A stretch of 64,000 nt of DNA. Source: Salipiger mangrovisoli. GTDB lineage: Bacteria; Pseudomonadota; Alphaproteobacteria; Rhodobacterales; Rhodobacteraceae. The notes under the pieces are model-generated. The model searched no databases. It saw nothing but the letters and a program-made list of their open reading frames with translations, and was not told the DNA's origin. Position 1 is the stretch's first letter. Each line of letters opens with the position of its first letter. Below, one piece after another: positions 53,059 to 61,551 of this stretch. The stretch spans positions 1-64,000 of the forward strand of contig NZ_JADFFK010000001.1 of the NCBI RefSeq assembly GCF_015223355.1, written 5' to 3'. The translations under genes and the position numbers were made by a program.

Positions 53059-53122
53059 AACTGCGGTGTTAATGCACAGGTAGGGGGAGACACGTATAAG
53101 TGAGTGAGAGGGAAGGAACCTA

Positions 53123-54268
53123 ATGGCAGGACACGGCGGCGGCCCCTGGGGCGGCGGTGGCAATCAGGGGGGTGGCAGACCTCCCAGCGGTGGTGGCGGA
53201 AACGGGGGCAAGCGCCCCGAGGACCCGCAGATCCCCGAGATTGACGAGCTGATGAAGAAGGGCCAGGAGCGGCTGCGCGTGCTGATGGGCGGGCGCGGTG
53301 GCAGCGGTGGCAACACGGGCGGCACCAGCGGCGGCTCGGGCGGGCCGAAGTTCAACCGCGGCACCGTGGCCCTTGCCGCGCTGGCAGCGGTTGGCGTCTG
53401 GGCATGGATGAGCTTCTACACCGTGCGTCCCGAGGAACAGTCGGTGGAGCTTTTCCTCGGCAAGTACTCTTCGACCGGCAATCCGGGTCTGAACTTCGCG
53501 CCCTGGCCCTTCGTGACGCATGAGGTGGTCAACGTGACCTCCGAGCGGACCGAAACCATCGGCAACGGCCGCGACCCGGCGGACAGCCTGATGCTGACCA
53601 CCGACGCGAACATCGTCGACATCGAGTTCCAGGTGGTCTGGAACATCAACGATCCGGCGAAGCTGCTGTTCAACATCCGCGACCCGCAGTTGACCGTTCA
53701 GGCGGTCTCGGAAGCGGTGATGCGCGAGATCATCGCCGCCAGCAACCTTGCGCCGATCCTCAACCGCGACCGCGGCATCATTGCCGACACCGCGCGCGAG
53801 CAGATCCAGGCCACGCTCGACGAGTATGACAGCGGTATCAACATCGTGCGGATCAACCTCGACACCGCCGACCCGCCCCGCGAGGTGATCGACGCCTTCC
53901 GCGAGGTGCAGGCCGCCGAGCAGGAACGCGACCGGCTCGAGCGTCAGGCCGACGCCTATGCCAACCGCGTGGTTGCAGAGGCCCGTGGTGAAGCCGCGCA
54001 GATCCGCGAGCAGGCCGAGGGCTACCGCGCCCGCGTGGTCAACGAGGCGCTGGGTGAAGCCAGCCGCTTCTCGGCCGTGCGAGAGGAATACGCCAAGGCG
54101 CCCGAGGTCACCCGCCGCCGTCTCTACCTCGAGACGATGGAGAAGGTGCTGGGCAGTGTCGACAAGACCATCCTCGACGAGGGTCTGACCGGCGAGGGCG
54201 GCGTCGTGCCCTACCTGCCGCTGAACCAGCTGCAGGGCAACCGAACCACCACCGAGGGAGGCAACTGA
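53123..54268 (+). CDS. hflK: FtsH protease modulator HflK
   Basis: This SPFH/Band-7 membrane protein forms with HflC a large cap around the FtsH protease. It has 381 residues. The N-terminal 75 residues are G/N/P-rich (GGGPWGGGGNQGGGRPP) and cytoplasmic, followed by one membrane span (about 80-100). The Band-7 domain carries the block VRPEEQSVELFLGKYSSTGNPGLNFAPWP. A long coiled helix (EVQAAEQERDRLERQADAYANRVV) lies near 255-330. GGAAGG precedes the ATG. It abuts hflC with a 1-base gap. Confidence 0.95.
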   Translation: MAGHGGGPWGGGGNQGGGRPPSGGGGNGGKRPEDPQIPEIDELMKKGQERLRVLMGGRGGSGGNTGGTSGGSGGPKFNRGTVALAALAAVGVWAWMSFYTVRPEEQSVELFLGKYSSTGNPGLNFAPWPFVTHEVVNVTSERTETIGNGRDPADSLMLTTDANIVDIEFQVVWNINDPAKLLFNIRDPQLTVQAVSEAVMREIIAASNLAPILNRDRGIIADTAREQIQATLDEYDSGINIVRINLDTADPPREVIDAFREVQAAEQERDRLERQADAYANRVVAEARGEAAQIREQAEGYRARVVNEALGEASRFSAVREEYAKAPEVTRRRLYLETMEKVLGSVDKTILDEGLTGEGGVVPYLPLNQLQGNRTTTEGGN

Positions 54269-54269
54269 C

Positions 54270-55208
54270 ATGCGCAAATCGACCTATGTGCTGCCCGTCG
54301 TCGTCGTCCTGGCCGTGATCGCCCTGTCGTCGATCTTCGTCGTGGACGAGCGCGAAAAGGCGCTGGTGATGCAGTTCGGCCAGATCAAGTCGGTCAAGGA
54401 AGAGCCGGGCCTCGCCTTCAAGATCCCGCTCATCCAGGAAGTGGTGAAATACGACGACCGCATCCTGTCGCTCGACACCGAGACCATCGAGGTCACGCCG
54501 TCGGATGACCGCCGCCTCGTCGTGGACGCCTTCGCGCGCTACCGCATCGCCGACGTGGTCCGCTTCCGGCAGGCCGTCGGCGTGGGCGGTCTGCGCACCG
54601 CCGAGGATCGCCTCTCGGGCATCCTCAACGCGCAGATCCGCGAAGTGCTGGGTGCCGACCAGGTGACCTCTGACGTGATCCTCTCGACGGATCGCCGCGG
54701 GCTCACCAACCGCATCCGCGACCAGTCCCGCCAGCAGGCGCTGTCGCTCGGCCTCGACGTGGTGGACGTGCGCCTCAAGCAGACCAACCTGCCGACGCAG
54801 AACCTCGACGCGACCTTCGCGCGGATGCGCGCCGAGCGCGAACGCGAGGCGGCTGACGAGATCGCCCGGGGCAACGAGGCCGCGCAGCGCGTGCGTGCCC
54901 TGGCCGACCGGACCGTGGTGGAAACCCAGTCGGAAGCCAACCGCGATGGCGACATCATCCGCGGTGAGGCCGACGCCGAGCGCAACGGCATCTTCGCCGA
55001 GGCCTATGGCGCCGACCCGGAGTTCTTTGCCTTCTACCGCTCGCTCCAGGCCTATGAGACATCGCTCGGCTCGGGCAATGCCTCGATGGTCATGACCCCG
55101 AACGGCGAGTTCTTCGAGTACTTCAAGTCCCAGGGCGAGATCGGCACCCCGGTGCCGCCCGCCACGGCCTCGGGTCCCGCGGGCACCGCCGGAGCCGCGA
55201 CCGAGTGA
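54270..55208 (+). CDS. hflC: FtsH protease modulator HflC
   Basis: This is the second SPFH subunit of the HflKC complex, 312 residues. One N-terminal membrane span (about 5-22) is followed by the Band-7 domain (VDEREKALVMQFGQIKSVKEEPGLAFKIPLIQ) and a coiled helix around 190-240. The C-terminal end is A/G/T-rich (PPATASGPAGTAGAATE), slightly longer than in E. coli. It overlaps the following DUF2065 gene by 4 bases. Confidence 0.95.
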   Translation: MRKSTYVLPVVVVLAVIALSSIFVVDEREKALVMQFGQIKSVKEEPGLAFKIPLIQEVVKYDDRILSLDTETIEVTPSDDRRLVVDAFARYRIADVVRFRQAVGVGGLRTAEDRLSGILNAQIREVLGADQVTSDVILSTDRRGLTNRIRDQSRQQALSLGLDVVDVRLKQTNLPTQNLDATFARMRAEREREAADEIARGNEAAQRVRALADRTVVETQSEANRDGDIIRGEADAERNGIFAEAYGADPEFFAFYRSLQAYETSLGSGNASMVMTPNGEFFEYFKSQGEIGTPVPPATASGPAGTAGAATE

Positions 55209-55405
55209 CGGGAACGGACATACTGACGGGGATCGCTCTGGTCCTCGTGATCGAGGGGCTGGTGTACGCACTGGCCCCTTCGCTTGTCGAACGCCTGCTC
55301 GAGGCGCTGCGCCAGATGCCGCTGGAGACCCGCCGCACGCTGGGGCTCGTGACGATTGTTACAGGCTGTCTGCTGCTGTGGATTGCCCGCGCCTCTGGTG
55401 GGTGA
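55205..55405 (+). CDS. DUF2065 (YjeT-like) small membrane protein
   Basis: This protein has 66 residues and two hydrophobic segments (about 4-25 and 45-62). LVLVIEGLVYALAPSLVERLLEALRQMP matches the DUF2065 family, which in E. coli (YjeT) also follows hflKC. The start is in the overlap with the hflC stop. Its conserved place suggests a role with HflKC-FtsH, but function is unknown. Confidence 0.85.
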   Translation: MTGTDILTGIALVLVIEGLVYALAPSLVERLLEALRQMPLETRRTLGLVTIVTGCLLLWIARASGG

Positions 55406-55501
55406 ACCGAAATTCCCGAGCGCTGAGAAGCCCGTCGGGGTGCGGGTTACGGCCCGCCTTGCAAATTTGCATGGATGGATTTTCACTGGCATGTCACATG
55501 C

Positions 55502-55551
55502 GCTTGAAAGCTTGAAACCTTTTCTTTGGTGGCCCTCAAAAGCTCCTATGT
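55502..55551 (+). promoter_or_regulatory. Candidate heat-shock-type promoter of the DegP gene
   Basis: The octamer GCTTGAAA occurs twice in tandem (55502-55509, 55510-55517), matching the RpoH -35 element CTTGAAA. CCCTCAAA follows after 15 bases and CTATGTT at 55546-55552 is another -10-like box. The spacing is not ideal for any one pair, so the call is tentative. Confidence 0.4.
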
Positions 55552-55625
55552 TACGCTTGTTCATGAGGAGGCAGAGCTGCCGCGCGGGGGACCGGGCCGC
55601 AGCCGCCGAACAGAAGGAGTTCCCT

Positions 55626-57101
55626 GTGAAACCAGAAAATCTTTCCGTCACGGAAGGGGCGAACCCGGTGCGGCTGTTCTGGCTGGCCACGATCTCGGCG
55701 TTCATGATCGTCTCGCAGTCGGTCATGGCGCAGGCGCAGAGCGCCCCGTCCAGCTTCTCGTCGCTCGCCGAGCGCGTGAGCCCCTCGGTGGTGAACATCA
55801 CCACCTCGACCATGGTCGCCGGGCGCACCGGGCCGCAGGGCATCGTGCCCGAAGGCTCGCCCTTCGAGGATTTCTTCCGCGAGTTCCAGAACCCGAACGG
55901 CGACCCCGAGGGCGACCGTCCGCGCCGGTCCTCGGCGCTCGGCTCGGGCTTCGTGGTCTCTGAAGACGGCTACATCGTCACCAACAACCACGTCATCGAA
56001 GGCGCCGACGAGATCACCATCGAGTTCTTCTCCGGCAAGGAGCTGGACGCGACGCTGGTCGGTACCGACCCCAACACCGACATCGCCCTGCTGAAGGTCG
56101 AGGCCGACGAGCCGCTGTCCTTCGTGAAGTTCGGCAACTCCGACGACTCCAAGGTCGGCGATTGGGTCATGGCCATGGGCAACCCGCTGGGCCAGGGCTT
56201 CTCGGTCTCGGCCGGTATCGTCTCGGCGCGCAATCGTGCGCTCTCGGGCACCTATGACGACTACATCCAGACCGACGCCGCGATCAACCGCGGCAACTCG
56301 GGCGGCCCGCTGTTCAACATGAACGGCGACGTGATCGGCGTGAATACCGCGATCCTCTCGCCCAACGGCGGCTCGATCGGCATCGGCTTCTCGATGGCCT
56401 CGAACGTGGTGACCAAGGTGGTCGACCAGCTCAAGCAGTTCGGCGAAACCCGCCGCGGCTGGCTCGGCGTGCGCATCCAGGACGTCACCCCGGACATGGC
56501 CGAGGCCACCGGCCTTGCCAGCACCGATGGCGCGATGGTCTCGGACGTGCCGGACGGCCCGGCCAAGGATGCCGGCATGAAGTCGGGTGACGTGATCGTC
56601 TCCTTCGACGGCAAGCCGGTCACCGACACCCGCCAGCTCGTGCGCATCGTCGGCAACACCGAGGTCGGCAAGGCCGTTCGCGTGGTGGTCAACCGCAACG
56701 GCAACACCGAGACGCTGCTCGTCACGCTCGGCCGCCGCGAGGAAACCTCCGAAGCCGTCCCCGCCTCGCAGGAGCAGTCCACGCCCGAGGCTCCGGCGAC
56801 CAAGGACATCATGGGGCTGACGCTCTCGCCGCTTACCGCCGAGCTGCGCAGCGAGCTGGGCCTGGCCGAAAGCGCCAAGGGTCTGGCGGTCACCGATGTC
56901 GATCCGGCCTCGGAGGCCTATGAAAAGGGGCTGCGCGAGGGCGACGTGATCACCGAGGCCGGCCAGGCCGAGGTGCTGAGCCTCAACGATCTCGAGGACA
57001 AGATCAGCGAAGCCCGGGATGCCGGCCGCAAGTCCATCCTGATGCTGGTGCGCCGTGGCGGCGACCCGCGCTTTGTCGCTCTGACCATCGAAGACAACTG
57101 A
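55626..57101 (+). CDS. DegP/Do-family periplasmic serine protease
   Basis: This HtrA-type protease/chaperone has 491 residues and removes misfolded periplasmic proteins. The start is GTG at 55626 with AGAAGGAG at the right distance. A signal segment lies at about 15-38 (FWLATISAFMIVSQSVMAQA). The catalytic triad is H122 (TNNHVIEGA), D152 (NTDIALLKV) and S225 (RGNSGGPL). Two PDZ domains follow (about 290-380 and 395-485). It is next to hflKC, so envelope protein quality control is clustered here. Symbol could be degP or a mucD-like paralogue; I leave it open. Confidence 0.92.
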   Translation: MKPENLSVTEGANPVRLFWLATISAFMIVSQSVMAQAQSAPSSFSSLAERVSPSVVNITTSTMVAGRTGPQGIVPEGSPFEDFFREFQNPNGDPEGDRPRRSSALGSGFVVSEDGYIVTNNHVIEGADEITIEFFSGKELDATLVGTDPNTDIALLKVEADEPLSFVKFGNSDDSKVGDWVMAMGNPLGQGFSVSAGIVSARNRALSGTYDDYIQTDAAINRGNSGGPLFNMNGDVIGVNTAILSPNGGSIGIGFSMASNVVTKVVDQLKQFGETRRGWLGVRIQDVTPDMAEATGLASTDGAMVSDVPDGPAKDAGMKSGDVIVSFDGKPVTDTRQLVRIVGNTEVGKAVRVVVNRNGNTETLLVTLGRREETSEAVPASQEQSTPEAPATKDIMGLTLSPLTAELRSELGLAESAKGLAVTDVDPASEAYEKGLREGDVITEAGQAEVLSLNDLEDKISEARDAGRKSILMLVRRGGDPRFVALTIEDN

Positions 57102-57135
57102 ACCTGCCGGTTTTACAGGACCGACTCATGAAATC

Positions 57136-57163
57136 GGGGCGGGGGAAACCCTCGCCCCTTTTT
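57136..57163 (+). terminator. Rho-independent terminator of the DegP gene
   Basis: A 10-pair stem GGGGCGGGGG/CCCTCGCCCC with one G-T pair and an AAA loop, then five T residues (57159-57163), 35 bases after the stop. Confidence 0.85.
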
Positions 57164-57184
57164 CGTGCGTGACCGGCCCTGCCG

Positions 57185-57256
57185 CTTCATTGTTCCCCAA
57201 ATACGCAAGCTGCATCTGCCCCCAGGCGGGGCATGCGTATTTGCGGAACAATGAAG
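57185..57256. repeat. Nested inverted repeat, TGCGTATTTG family, copy 2
   Basis: The 23-base arms (57185-57207 and 57234-57256) are complementary with one mismatch; the right arm starts TGCGTATTTGCGGAACAATG. Inside is a second hairpin TGCCCC(CAGGC)GGGGCA (57217-57233). The layout is the same as at 37793-37884, though the outer purine end differs. It sits between the convergent DegP and pcaR genes and may end transcription from both sides. Confidence 0.8.
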
Positions 57257-57260
57257 GATC

Positions 57261-58022
57261 TCAGGGCAGCACCCGCCTTAGCCCCGCCTGCACCTTCAGC
57301 AGCGCCGGAAGGTAGTCCTGCGCAAGCGCCTCGGGTTCGGCCTGCGTCGCGGGCAGCCCGGTGTTGAGCGCGGCAACCACCAGCCCGTGGGCGTTGTAGA
57401 GCGGCACGGCGATCGAGCGCAGCCCCATTTCGACTTCCTGGTCGATGATCGCGAAACCCTGGCTGCGCACCTGCGCGATGCGGGCGGCGATCTCGGCCGG
57501 GTCGGTCAGCGCGCGCGGGGTGCGCGGGGTAAGGTCGGACCGTTCGAGCAGGGCGCGCATCTCCGGTTCTGGCAGGGCGGCGAGCAGCACCCGCCCCATC
57601 GAGGTGCAATGCGCGGGCAGGCGCGATCCCGGCATGAGCCCGATGCTCATCACCTTCCGCTGCGCGGCGCGGGCGAGGTAGACGATTTCGGTCTCGTCGA
57701 GGATCGACACGCTGCTCGACTGGCCGATCTGCTCGGACAGCTGGTCGAGCCAGGGCTGCACCAGCTGCGGCAGGGGCAGGGCCGCCAGCGCCCCCATGCC
57801 GAGCCGCAGGATGCGCGGGGTGAGCTGGAAGAACTTGCCGTCGTAATCGGCGTAGCCCAGCCGGTGCAGGGTCAGCAGGCAGCGCCGCGCCGTGGCGCGG
57901 TCGAGCCCGGTTCGCTCGGCCACCTGCGCGATCGACAGGCGCGGCGTCTCGGCGCGGAAGCATTCGATCACCTGAAGGCCCTTCGCCAGCGAGGCGATGA
58001 AATCGGTCGGTTTGTTCAACAT
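57261..58022 (-). CDS. pcaR: IclR-family regulator, PcaR type
   Basis: This regulator has 253 residues. The helix-turn-helix lies at about 10-65, with LSIAQVAERTGLDRATARRCLLTLHRLGYA, and the IclR ligand domain at about 80-250 (SVSILDETEIVYLARAAQRKVMSIGLMPGSRLPAHCTSMGRVLLA), characteristic of PcaR/PcaU/PobR. PcaR activates beta-ketoadipate pathway genes with beta-ketoadipate as co-inducer. It is divergent from pcaIJF. The ATG at 58022 is picked; a start at 58067 would add 15 non-family residues. Repeats at 58021-58077 are likely binding sites. Confidence 0.88.
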   Translation of the reverse strand: MLNKPTDFIASLAKGLQVIECFRAETPRLSIAQVAERTGLDRATARRCLLTLHRLGYADYDGKFFQLTPRILRLGMGALAALPLPQLVQPWLDQLSEQIGQSSSVSILDETEIVYLARAAQRKVMSIGLMPGSRLPAHCTSMGRVLLAALPEPEMRALLERSDLTPRTPRALTDPAEIAARIAQVRSQGFAIIDQEVEMGLRSIAVPLYNAHGLVVAALNTGLPATQAEPEALAQDYLPALLKVQAGLRRVLP

Positions 58023-58077
58023 GCGCACGATCTCTCGCGGGATGTGAACAAATGTCAAGATGCGCACGAAAATCGTG
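58021..58077. promoter_or_regulatory. Repeated 10-mers in the pcaR-pcaI intergenic region
   Basis: ATGCGCACGA occurs at 58021-58030 (touching the pcaR start codon) and again at 58060-58069. The second copy overlaps the inverted repeat CACGA(AAA)TCGTG at 58065-58077. PcaU-type regulators are known to bind three 10-base repeats arranged partly as a palindrome, which fits. The location would let PcaR repress itself and activate pcaI. Confidence 0.5.
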
Positions 58078-58141
58078 GCTCCCGATACGCGCAGGTCATA
58101 TTTCAGGCGCCGAGGGCGACTTGCGCCCGAAGGAGGATTTC

Positions 58142-58849
58142 ATGGACAAGACCATCGCCAGCGCCGCGGAGGCCGTCTCGGCCATTCCCGATGGCGCGAC
58201 CGTGATGATCGGCGGTTTCGGCGGCTCCGGCGCGCCGATCGAGCTGATCCACGCGCTGATCGACCACGGCGCCAAGGACCTGACCGTCGTCAACAACAAC
58301 GCCGGCAACGGCCATGTCGGCCTTGCCGCGCTGATCGAGCAGAAGCGGGTCCGCAAGCTGATCTGCTCCTTCCCGCGCTCGGCGGACCCGCGGGTCTTCA
58401 CCGAGGCCTATCTCGCCGGAGAGATCGAGCTCGAGCTGGTGCCGCAGGGCACGCTCGCCGAGCGCATCCGGGCGGGCGGCGCGGGCATCCCGGCCTTCTA
58501 CACCGCGACGAGCTACGGCACCGAGCTGGCGGAGGGGAAACATACGGAAGAGTTCGACGGCAAGCATTACGTCCGCGAGCGCTGGCTCAAGGCCGATTTC
58601 GCGCTGATCAAGGCCGAGCTCGCCGATCCGCACGGCAACCTGACTTACCGGATGGCGGCGCGCAACTTCAACCCGGTGATGGCCATGGCCGCGACCCATA
58701 CCATCGTGCAGGCGACCCGCGTGGTCGAGCTGGGCGGCATCGATCCCGAGCACGTCATCACCCCGGGCATCTTCGTGTCGAAGGTGGTCGAAGTGCCGAA
58801 CGCGGCGCAGGAAGAAGAGCTGAACCGGGCGGAGGCCGTCTACCCATGA
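58142..58849 (+). CDS. pcaI: 3-oxoadipate CoA-transferase subunit A
   Basis: This subunit helps transfer CoA from succinyl-CoA to beta-ketoadipate, the penultimate step of the pathway. It has 235 residues; MDKTIASAAEAVSAIPDGATVMIGGFGGSGAP and the glycine-rich GGFGGSG loop (about 24-30) are typical of CoA-transferase alpha chains. The start follows GAAGGAGG. It overlaps pcaJ by 4 bases. General 3-oxoacid CoA-transferases (acetoacetate) look alike, but the pcaR and pcaF neighbours support the pca assignment. Confidence 0.9.
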   Translation: MDKTIASAAEAVSAIPDGATVMIGGFGGSGAPIELIHALIDHGAKDLTVVNNNAGNGHVGLAALIEQKRVRKLICSFPRSADPRVFTEAYLAGEIELELVPQGTLAERIRAGGAGIPAFYTATSYGTELAEGKHTEEFDGKHYVRERWLKADFALIKAELADPHGNLTYRMAARNFNPVMAMAATHTIVQATRVVELGGIDPEHVITPGIFVSKVVEVPNAAQEEELNRAEAVYP

Positions 58850-59541
58850 GCGAGACCATGACCGACATCGACAGCATCAAGCTCAGCAACGCCCAGATCG
58901 CCTGGCGCGCGGCGCAGGACATCGAGGATGGCGCCTATGTCAACCTCGGCATCGGCTTCCCCGAGATGGTCGCCAAGTTCCAGCCCGAGGGCAAGCAGGC
59001 CATCTTCCACACCGAGAACGGCGTGCTGGACTTCGGCGAGGCGCCGAAACCCGGTGAAGAGGACTGGGACTGCATCAACGCGGGCAAGAAAGCGATCACC
59101 ATCAAGCCGGGCACCGCATTCTTCCACCATGCCGACAGCTTCGCCATGGTGCGGGGCGGGCATCTCGACGTTGCCATCCTCGGGGCCTACGAGATCGCGC
59201 AGACTGGCGATCTGGCGAACTGGTCCACCGGCCGGGGCGGCGTTCCGGCCGTCGGCGGCGCGATGGACCTGGTGCAGAGCGCCAAGCGCGTGGCGGTGCT
59301 GACCGACCACGTGACCAAGAAGGGCGAGCCCAAGCTGGTGGCCAGCTGCACCCTGCCGCTGACCGGCGTCGGTTGCGTGACCCGCATCTACACATCGCTG
59401 GCGGTGGTCGACGTGGAGGGCGGCAGGTTCGTCCTGCGCGAGAAAATCCCGGCCATCTCCTTCGACGAGTTGCAGGCGCTCACCGGTGCGCCGCTGCGTG
59501 TCGAGGGCGACGTTGCCGACCTGATCTGCCCGGAGCTCTGA
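58846..59541 (+). CDS. pcaJ: 3-oxoadipate CoA-transferase subunit B
   Basis: This is the beta chain of the same enzyme, 231 residues. The catalytic glutamate is in HTENGVLDFG (about 55), and YVNLGIGFPEMVAKF (28-42) is the conserved opening. The N-terminus has a short extension with three methionine options (58846, 58858); I use the ATGA overlap with pcaI. It is followed by pcaF after a 1-base gap. Confidence 0.9.
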   Translation: MSETMTDIDSIKLSNAQIAWRAAQDIEDGAYVNLGIGFPEMVAKFQPEGKQAIFHTENGVLDFGEAPKPGEEDWDCINAGKKAITIKPGTAFFHHADSFAMVRGGHLDVAILGAYEIAQTGDLANWSTGRGGVPAVGGAMDLVQSAKRVAVLTDHVTKKGEPKLVASCTLPLTGVGCVTRIYTSLAVVDVEGGRFVLREKIPAISFDELQALTGAPLRVEGDVADLICPEL

Positions 59542-59542
59542 G

Positions 59543-60736
59543 ATGACCGACGCCTATATCTGTTCCTACGTCCGCACCCCCATCGGCCGCTTCGGCGGTG
59601 CGCTGTCGTCGGTCCGTGCCGACGACCTGGGCGCCATCCCGCTGAAGGCGCTGATGGCCCGCCACGACCTCGACTGGGCGGCGGTGGACGAGGTGTACTT
59701 CGGCTGCGCCAACCAGGCCGGTGAGGACAACCGCAACGTCGCGCGCATGTCGGCGCTGCTGGCGGGTCTGCCGGTGACCGTGCCGGGCACCACGCTCAAC
59801 CGCCTCTGCGGCTCGGGCATGGACGCGATCCTCGCCGCCGCCCGCGCCATCAAGGCGGGCGAGATCGAGCTCGCCATCGCCGGCGGCGTCGAGAGCATGT
59901 CGCGCGCGCCCTTCGTGATGCCCAAGGCCACCTCGGCCTTCTCGCGCAATGCCGAGATCTACGACACCACCATCGGCTGGCGCTTCGTCAACAAGCTGAT
60001 GAAGGCGCAATACGGCGTGGATAGCATGCCCGAAACCGGCGAGAACGTGGCCGAGCAGTTCGGCATCTCCCGCGAGGATCAGGACGCCTTTGCCCTGCGT
60101 TCGCAGGAGAAGGCGGCGGCTGCGCAGGCCAATGGCCGGCTCTTGCAGGAGATCACCCCGGTGAACATCCCGCAGCGCAAGGGCGATGCCATCGTCGTGG
60201 ACACCGACGAGCACCCGCGCCAGACCTCGCTCGAGCAGCTTGCCAAGCTGCCGACGCCGTTCCGCGAGGGCGGCTCGGTCACCGCTGGCAACGCCTCGGG
60301 GGTGAACGACGGGGCCGCGGCGCTGATCGTCGCCTCGGAAGCGGCGGTGAAGGCGCATGGGCTGACCCCGATCGCGCGCGTCCTCGGCGGCGCCACGGCA
60401 GGTGTCGAGCCGCGCATCATGGGCTTCGGCCCGGCACCGGCCTCGAAGAAGCTGATGGCGCGTCTCGGTCTGACGCAGGACGCCTTCAGCGTGATCGAGC
60501 TGAACGAGGCCTTTGCCTCTCAGGGTCTCGCCACGCTGCGTGACCTCGGCATCGCCGATGACGACGCGCGGGTGAACCCGAACGGCGGCGCCATCGCGCT
60601 TGGCCACCCGCTCGGCATGTCGGGCGCGCGCATCACCGGCACCGCCGCGCTGGAGCTGAAGCCCGGCCAGAAGGCGCTGGCGACCATGTGCATCGGCGTG
60701 GGCCAGGGCATCGCGATCGCGCTCGAAGGCGCGTGA
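59543..60736 (+). CDS. pcaF: 3-oxoadipyl-CoA thiolase
   Basis: This thiolase splits beta-ketoadipyl-CoA into succinyl-CoA and acetyl-CoA. It has 397 residues. The acylated cysteine is in TLNRLCGSGMDAI (about 90), the His in NPNGGAIALGHPLGMSGAR, and the second cysteine in ATMCIGVGQGIAIALE. The N-terminal YVRTPIGRFGGALSSVRADDL is the usual PcaF form. It is the last gene of the pcaIJF operon. Its last 17 bases, including the stop, are repeated just downstream. Confidence 0.93.
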   Translation: MTDAYICSYVRTPIGRFGGALSSVRADDLGAIPLKALMARHDLDWAAVDEVYFGCANQAGEDNRNVARMSALLAGLPVTVPGTTLNRLCGSGMDAILAAARAIKAGEIELAIAGGVESMSRAPFVMPKATSAFSRNAEIYDTTIGWRFVNKLMKAQYGVDSMPETGENVAEQFGISREDQDAFALRSQEKAAAAQANGRLLQEITPVNIPQRKGDAIVVDTDEHPRQTSLEQLAKLPTPFREGGSVTAGNASGVNDGAAALIVASEAAVKAHGLTPIARVLGGATAGVEPRIMGFGPAPASKKLMARLGLTQDAFSVIELNEAFASQGLATLRDLGIADDDARVNPNGGAIALGHPLGMSGARITGTAALELKPGQKALATMCIGVGQGIAIALEGA

Positions 60737-60762
60737 CGCGGGCTTCGCTCGAAGGCGCGTGA
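60720..60762 (+). repeat. Duplicated end of pcaF
   Basis: CGCTCGAAGGCGCGTGA (60720-60736) is repeated exactly at 60746-60762, so the pcaF C-terminal codons and stop occur twice, 26 bases apart. It looks like a short slippage or gene-end duplication. It does not change the protein. Confidence 0.85.
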
Positions 60763-60810
60763 GCCGGGTGCCGGCCCGCCGCCGCGGCGGCACGGCGGGC
60801 AGGACAGGGA

Positions 60811-60838
60811 ACGGGGCGGAGGGCAACCTCCGCCCCGT
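60811..60838 (+). terminator. Hairpin terminator after pcaF
   Basis: A perfect 12-pair stem ACGGGGCGGAGG/CCTCCGCCCCGT with a GCAA tetraloop, 74 bases after the stop. The downstream sequence CGCCTTT is only weakly T-rich. Confidence 0.7.
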
Positions 60839-60942
60839 CGCCTTTCCGGGGTCGATCCCCTTGCATTGCCGGGCTTGCGTTGCAAAGCTCGGGCGGAGCC
60901 GGGCAAAGATCCGGAGAGCAGTTTCAGGAAACGGACCCAGCC

Positions 60943-61512
60943 ATGAATCTTACCGCTACACTCGGCGCGGCAGCGCTTGCCCTGACCGCCGTTCCCGCGC
61001 TTGCGGATGGCACCTTCATGCAGGTCGAGCAGGCCAACACCACATCTGGCGCGGTGCTGGCGGTGAACCGGGACCGGCTGACCTATGGCGGCGTTGTCAG
61101 CCATTGGGATGGTGGCTCCTCGGTGGTCGCCAGCGCGCTCTACGGATTCGACACGCCTTTCGGCGCGAGCTTCAAGGTCGGCCCGGCCCTGGGCGGCGTG
61201 TTCAAGGACGGCGAGGAAGACGACTACGAGCTGGGCCTGCGCGCCTCGCTCGACCGTTGGACAGCGACCTCCTGGGGCTCGTTTTACTATCTTGCCGAGG
61301 TCAACAGCATCGACAACAGCTGGTTCCTTCTGGCCTCGACAGGCTGGGGCGACAGCGGCTTCAGCACCGAGCTTTCGACCGGCGGCAGCGACAGCTACAG
61401 CGACACCACGCTGGCGGTGAACAAGCGCTACGCCGGTCCGGTGAGCCTTCGGGCCGGCTACCGCTTCGAGTCCGAGGAGTTCTTCATCGGCTTCTCGATC
61501 AACACCTTCTGA
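60943..61512 (+). CDS. Predicted outer-membrane/periplasmic protein, unknown
   Basis: This protein has 189 residues and a signal peptide (about 1-21, ending VPALADGT). The rest is rich in alternating aromatic and small residues (WDGGSSVVASALYGFDTPFGASFKVGPALGG, then FYYLAEV, WFLLASTGWGD). It ends GYRFESEEFFIGFSINTF, an aromatic C-terminus typical of outer-membrane beta-barrels. No family recognised; it may be a small barrel of eight strands. The ATG at 60943 is chosen by the signal peptide. It is separate from the pca operon by a hairpin. Confidence 0.65.
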   Translation: MNLTATLGAAALALTAVPALADGTFMQVEQANTTSGAVLAVNRDRLTYGGVVSHWDGGSSVVASALYGFDTPFGASFKVGPALGGVFKDGEEDDYELGLRASLDRWTATSWGSFYYLAEVNSIDNSWFLLASTGWGDSGFSTELSTGGSDSYSDTTLAVNKRYAGPVSLRAGYRFESEEFFIGFSINTF

Positions 61513-61551
61513 CGCCCGGCGACAGCCGCAGGGCCAGCCCCGGCGCCGGGC

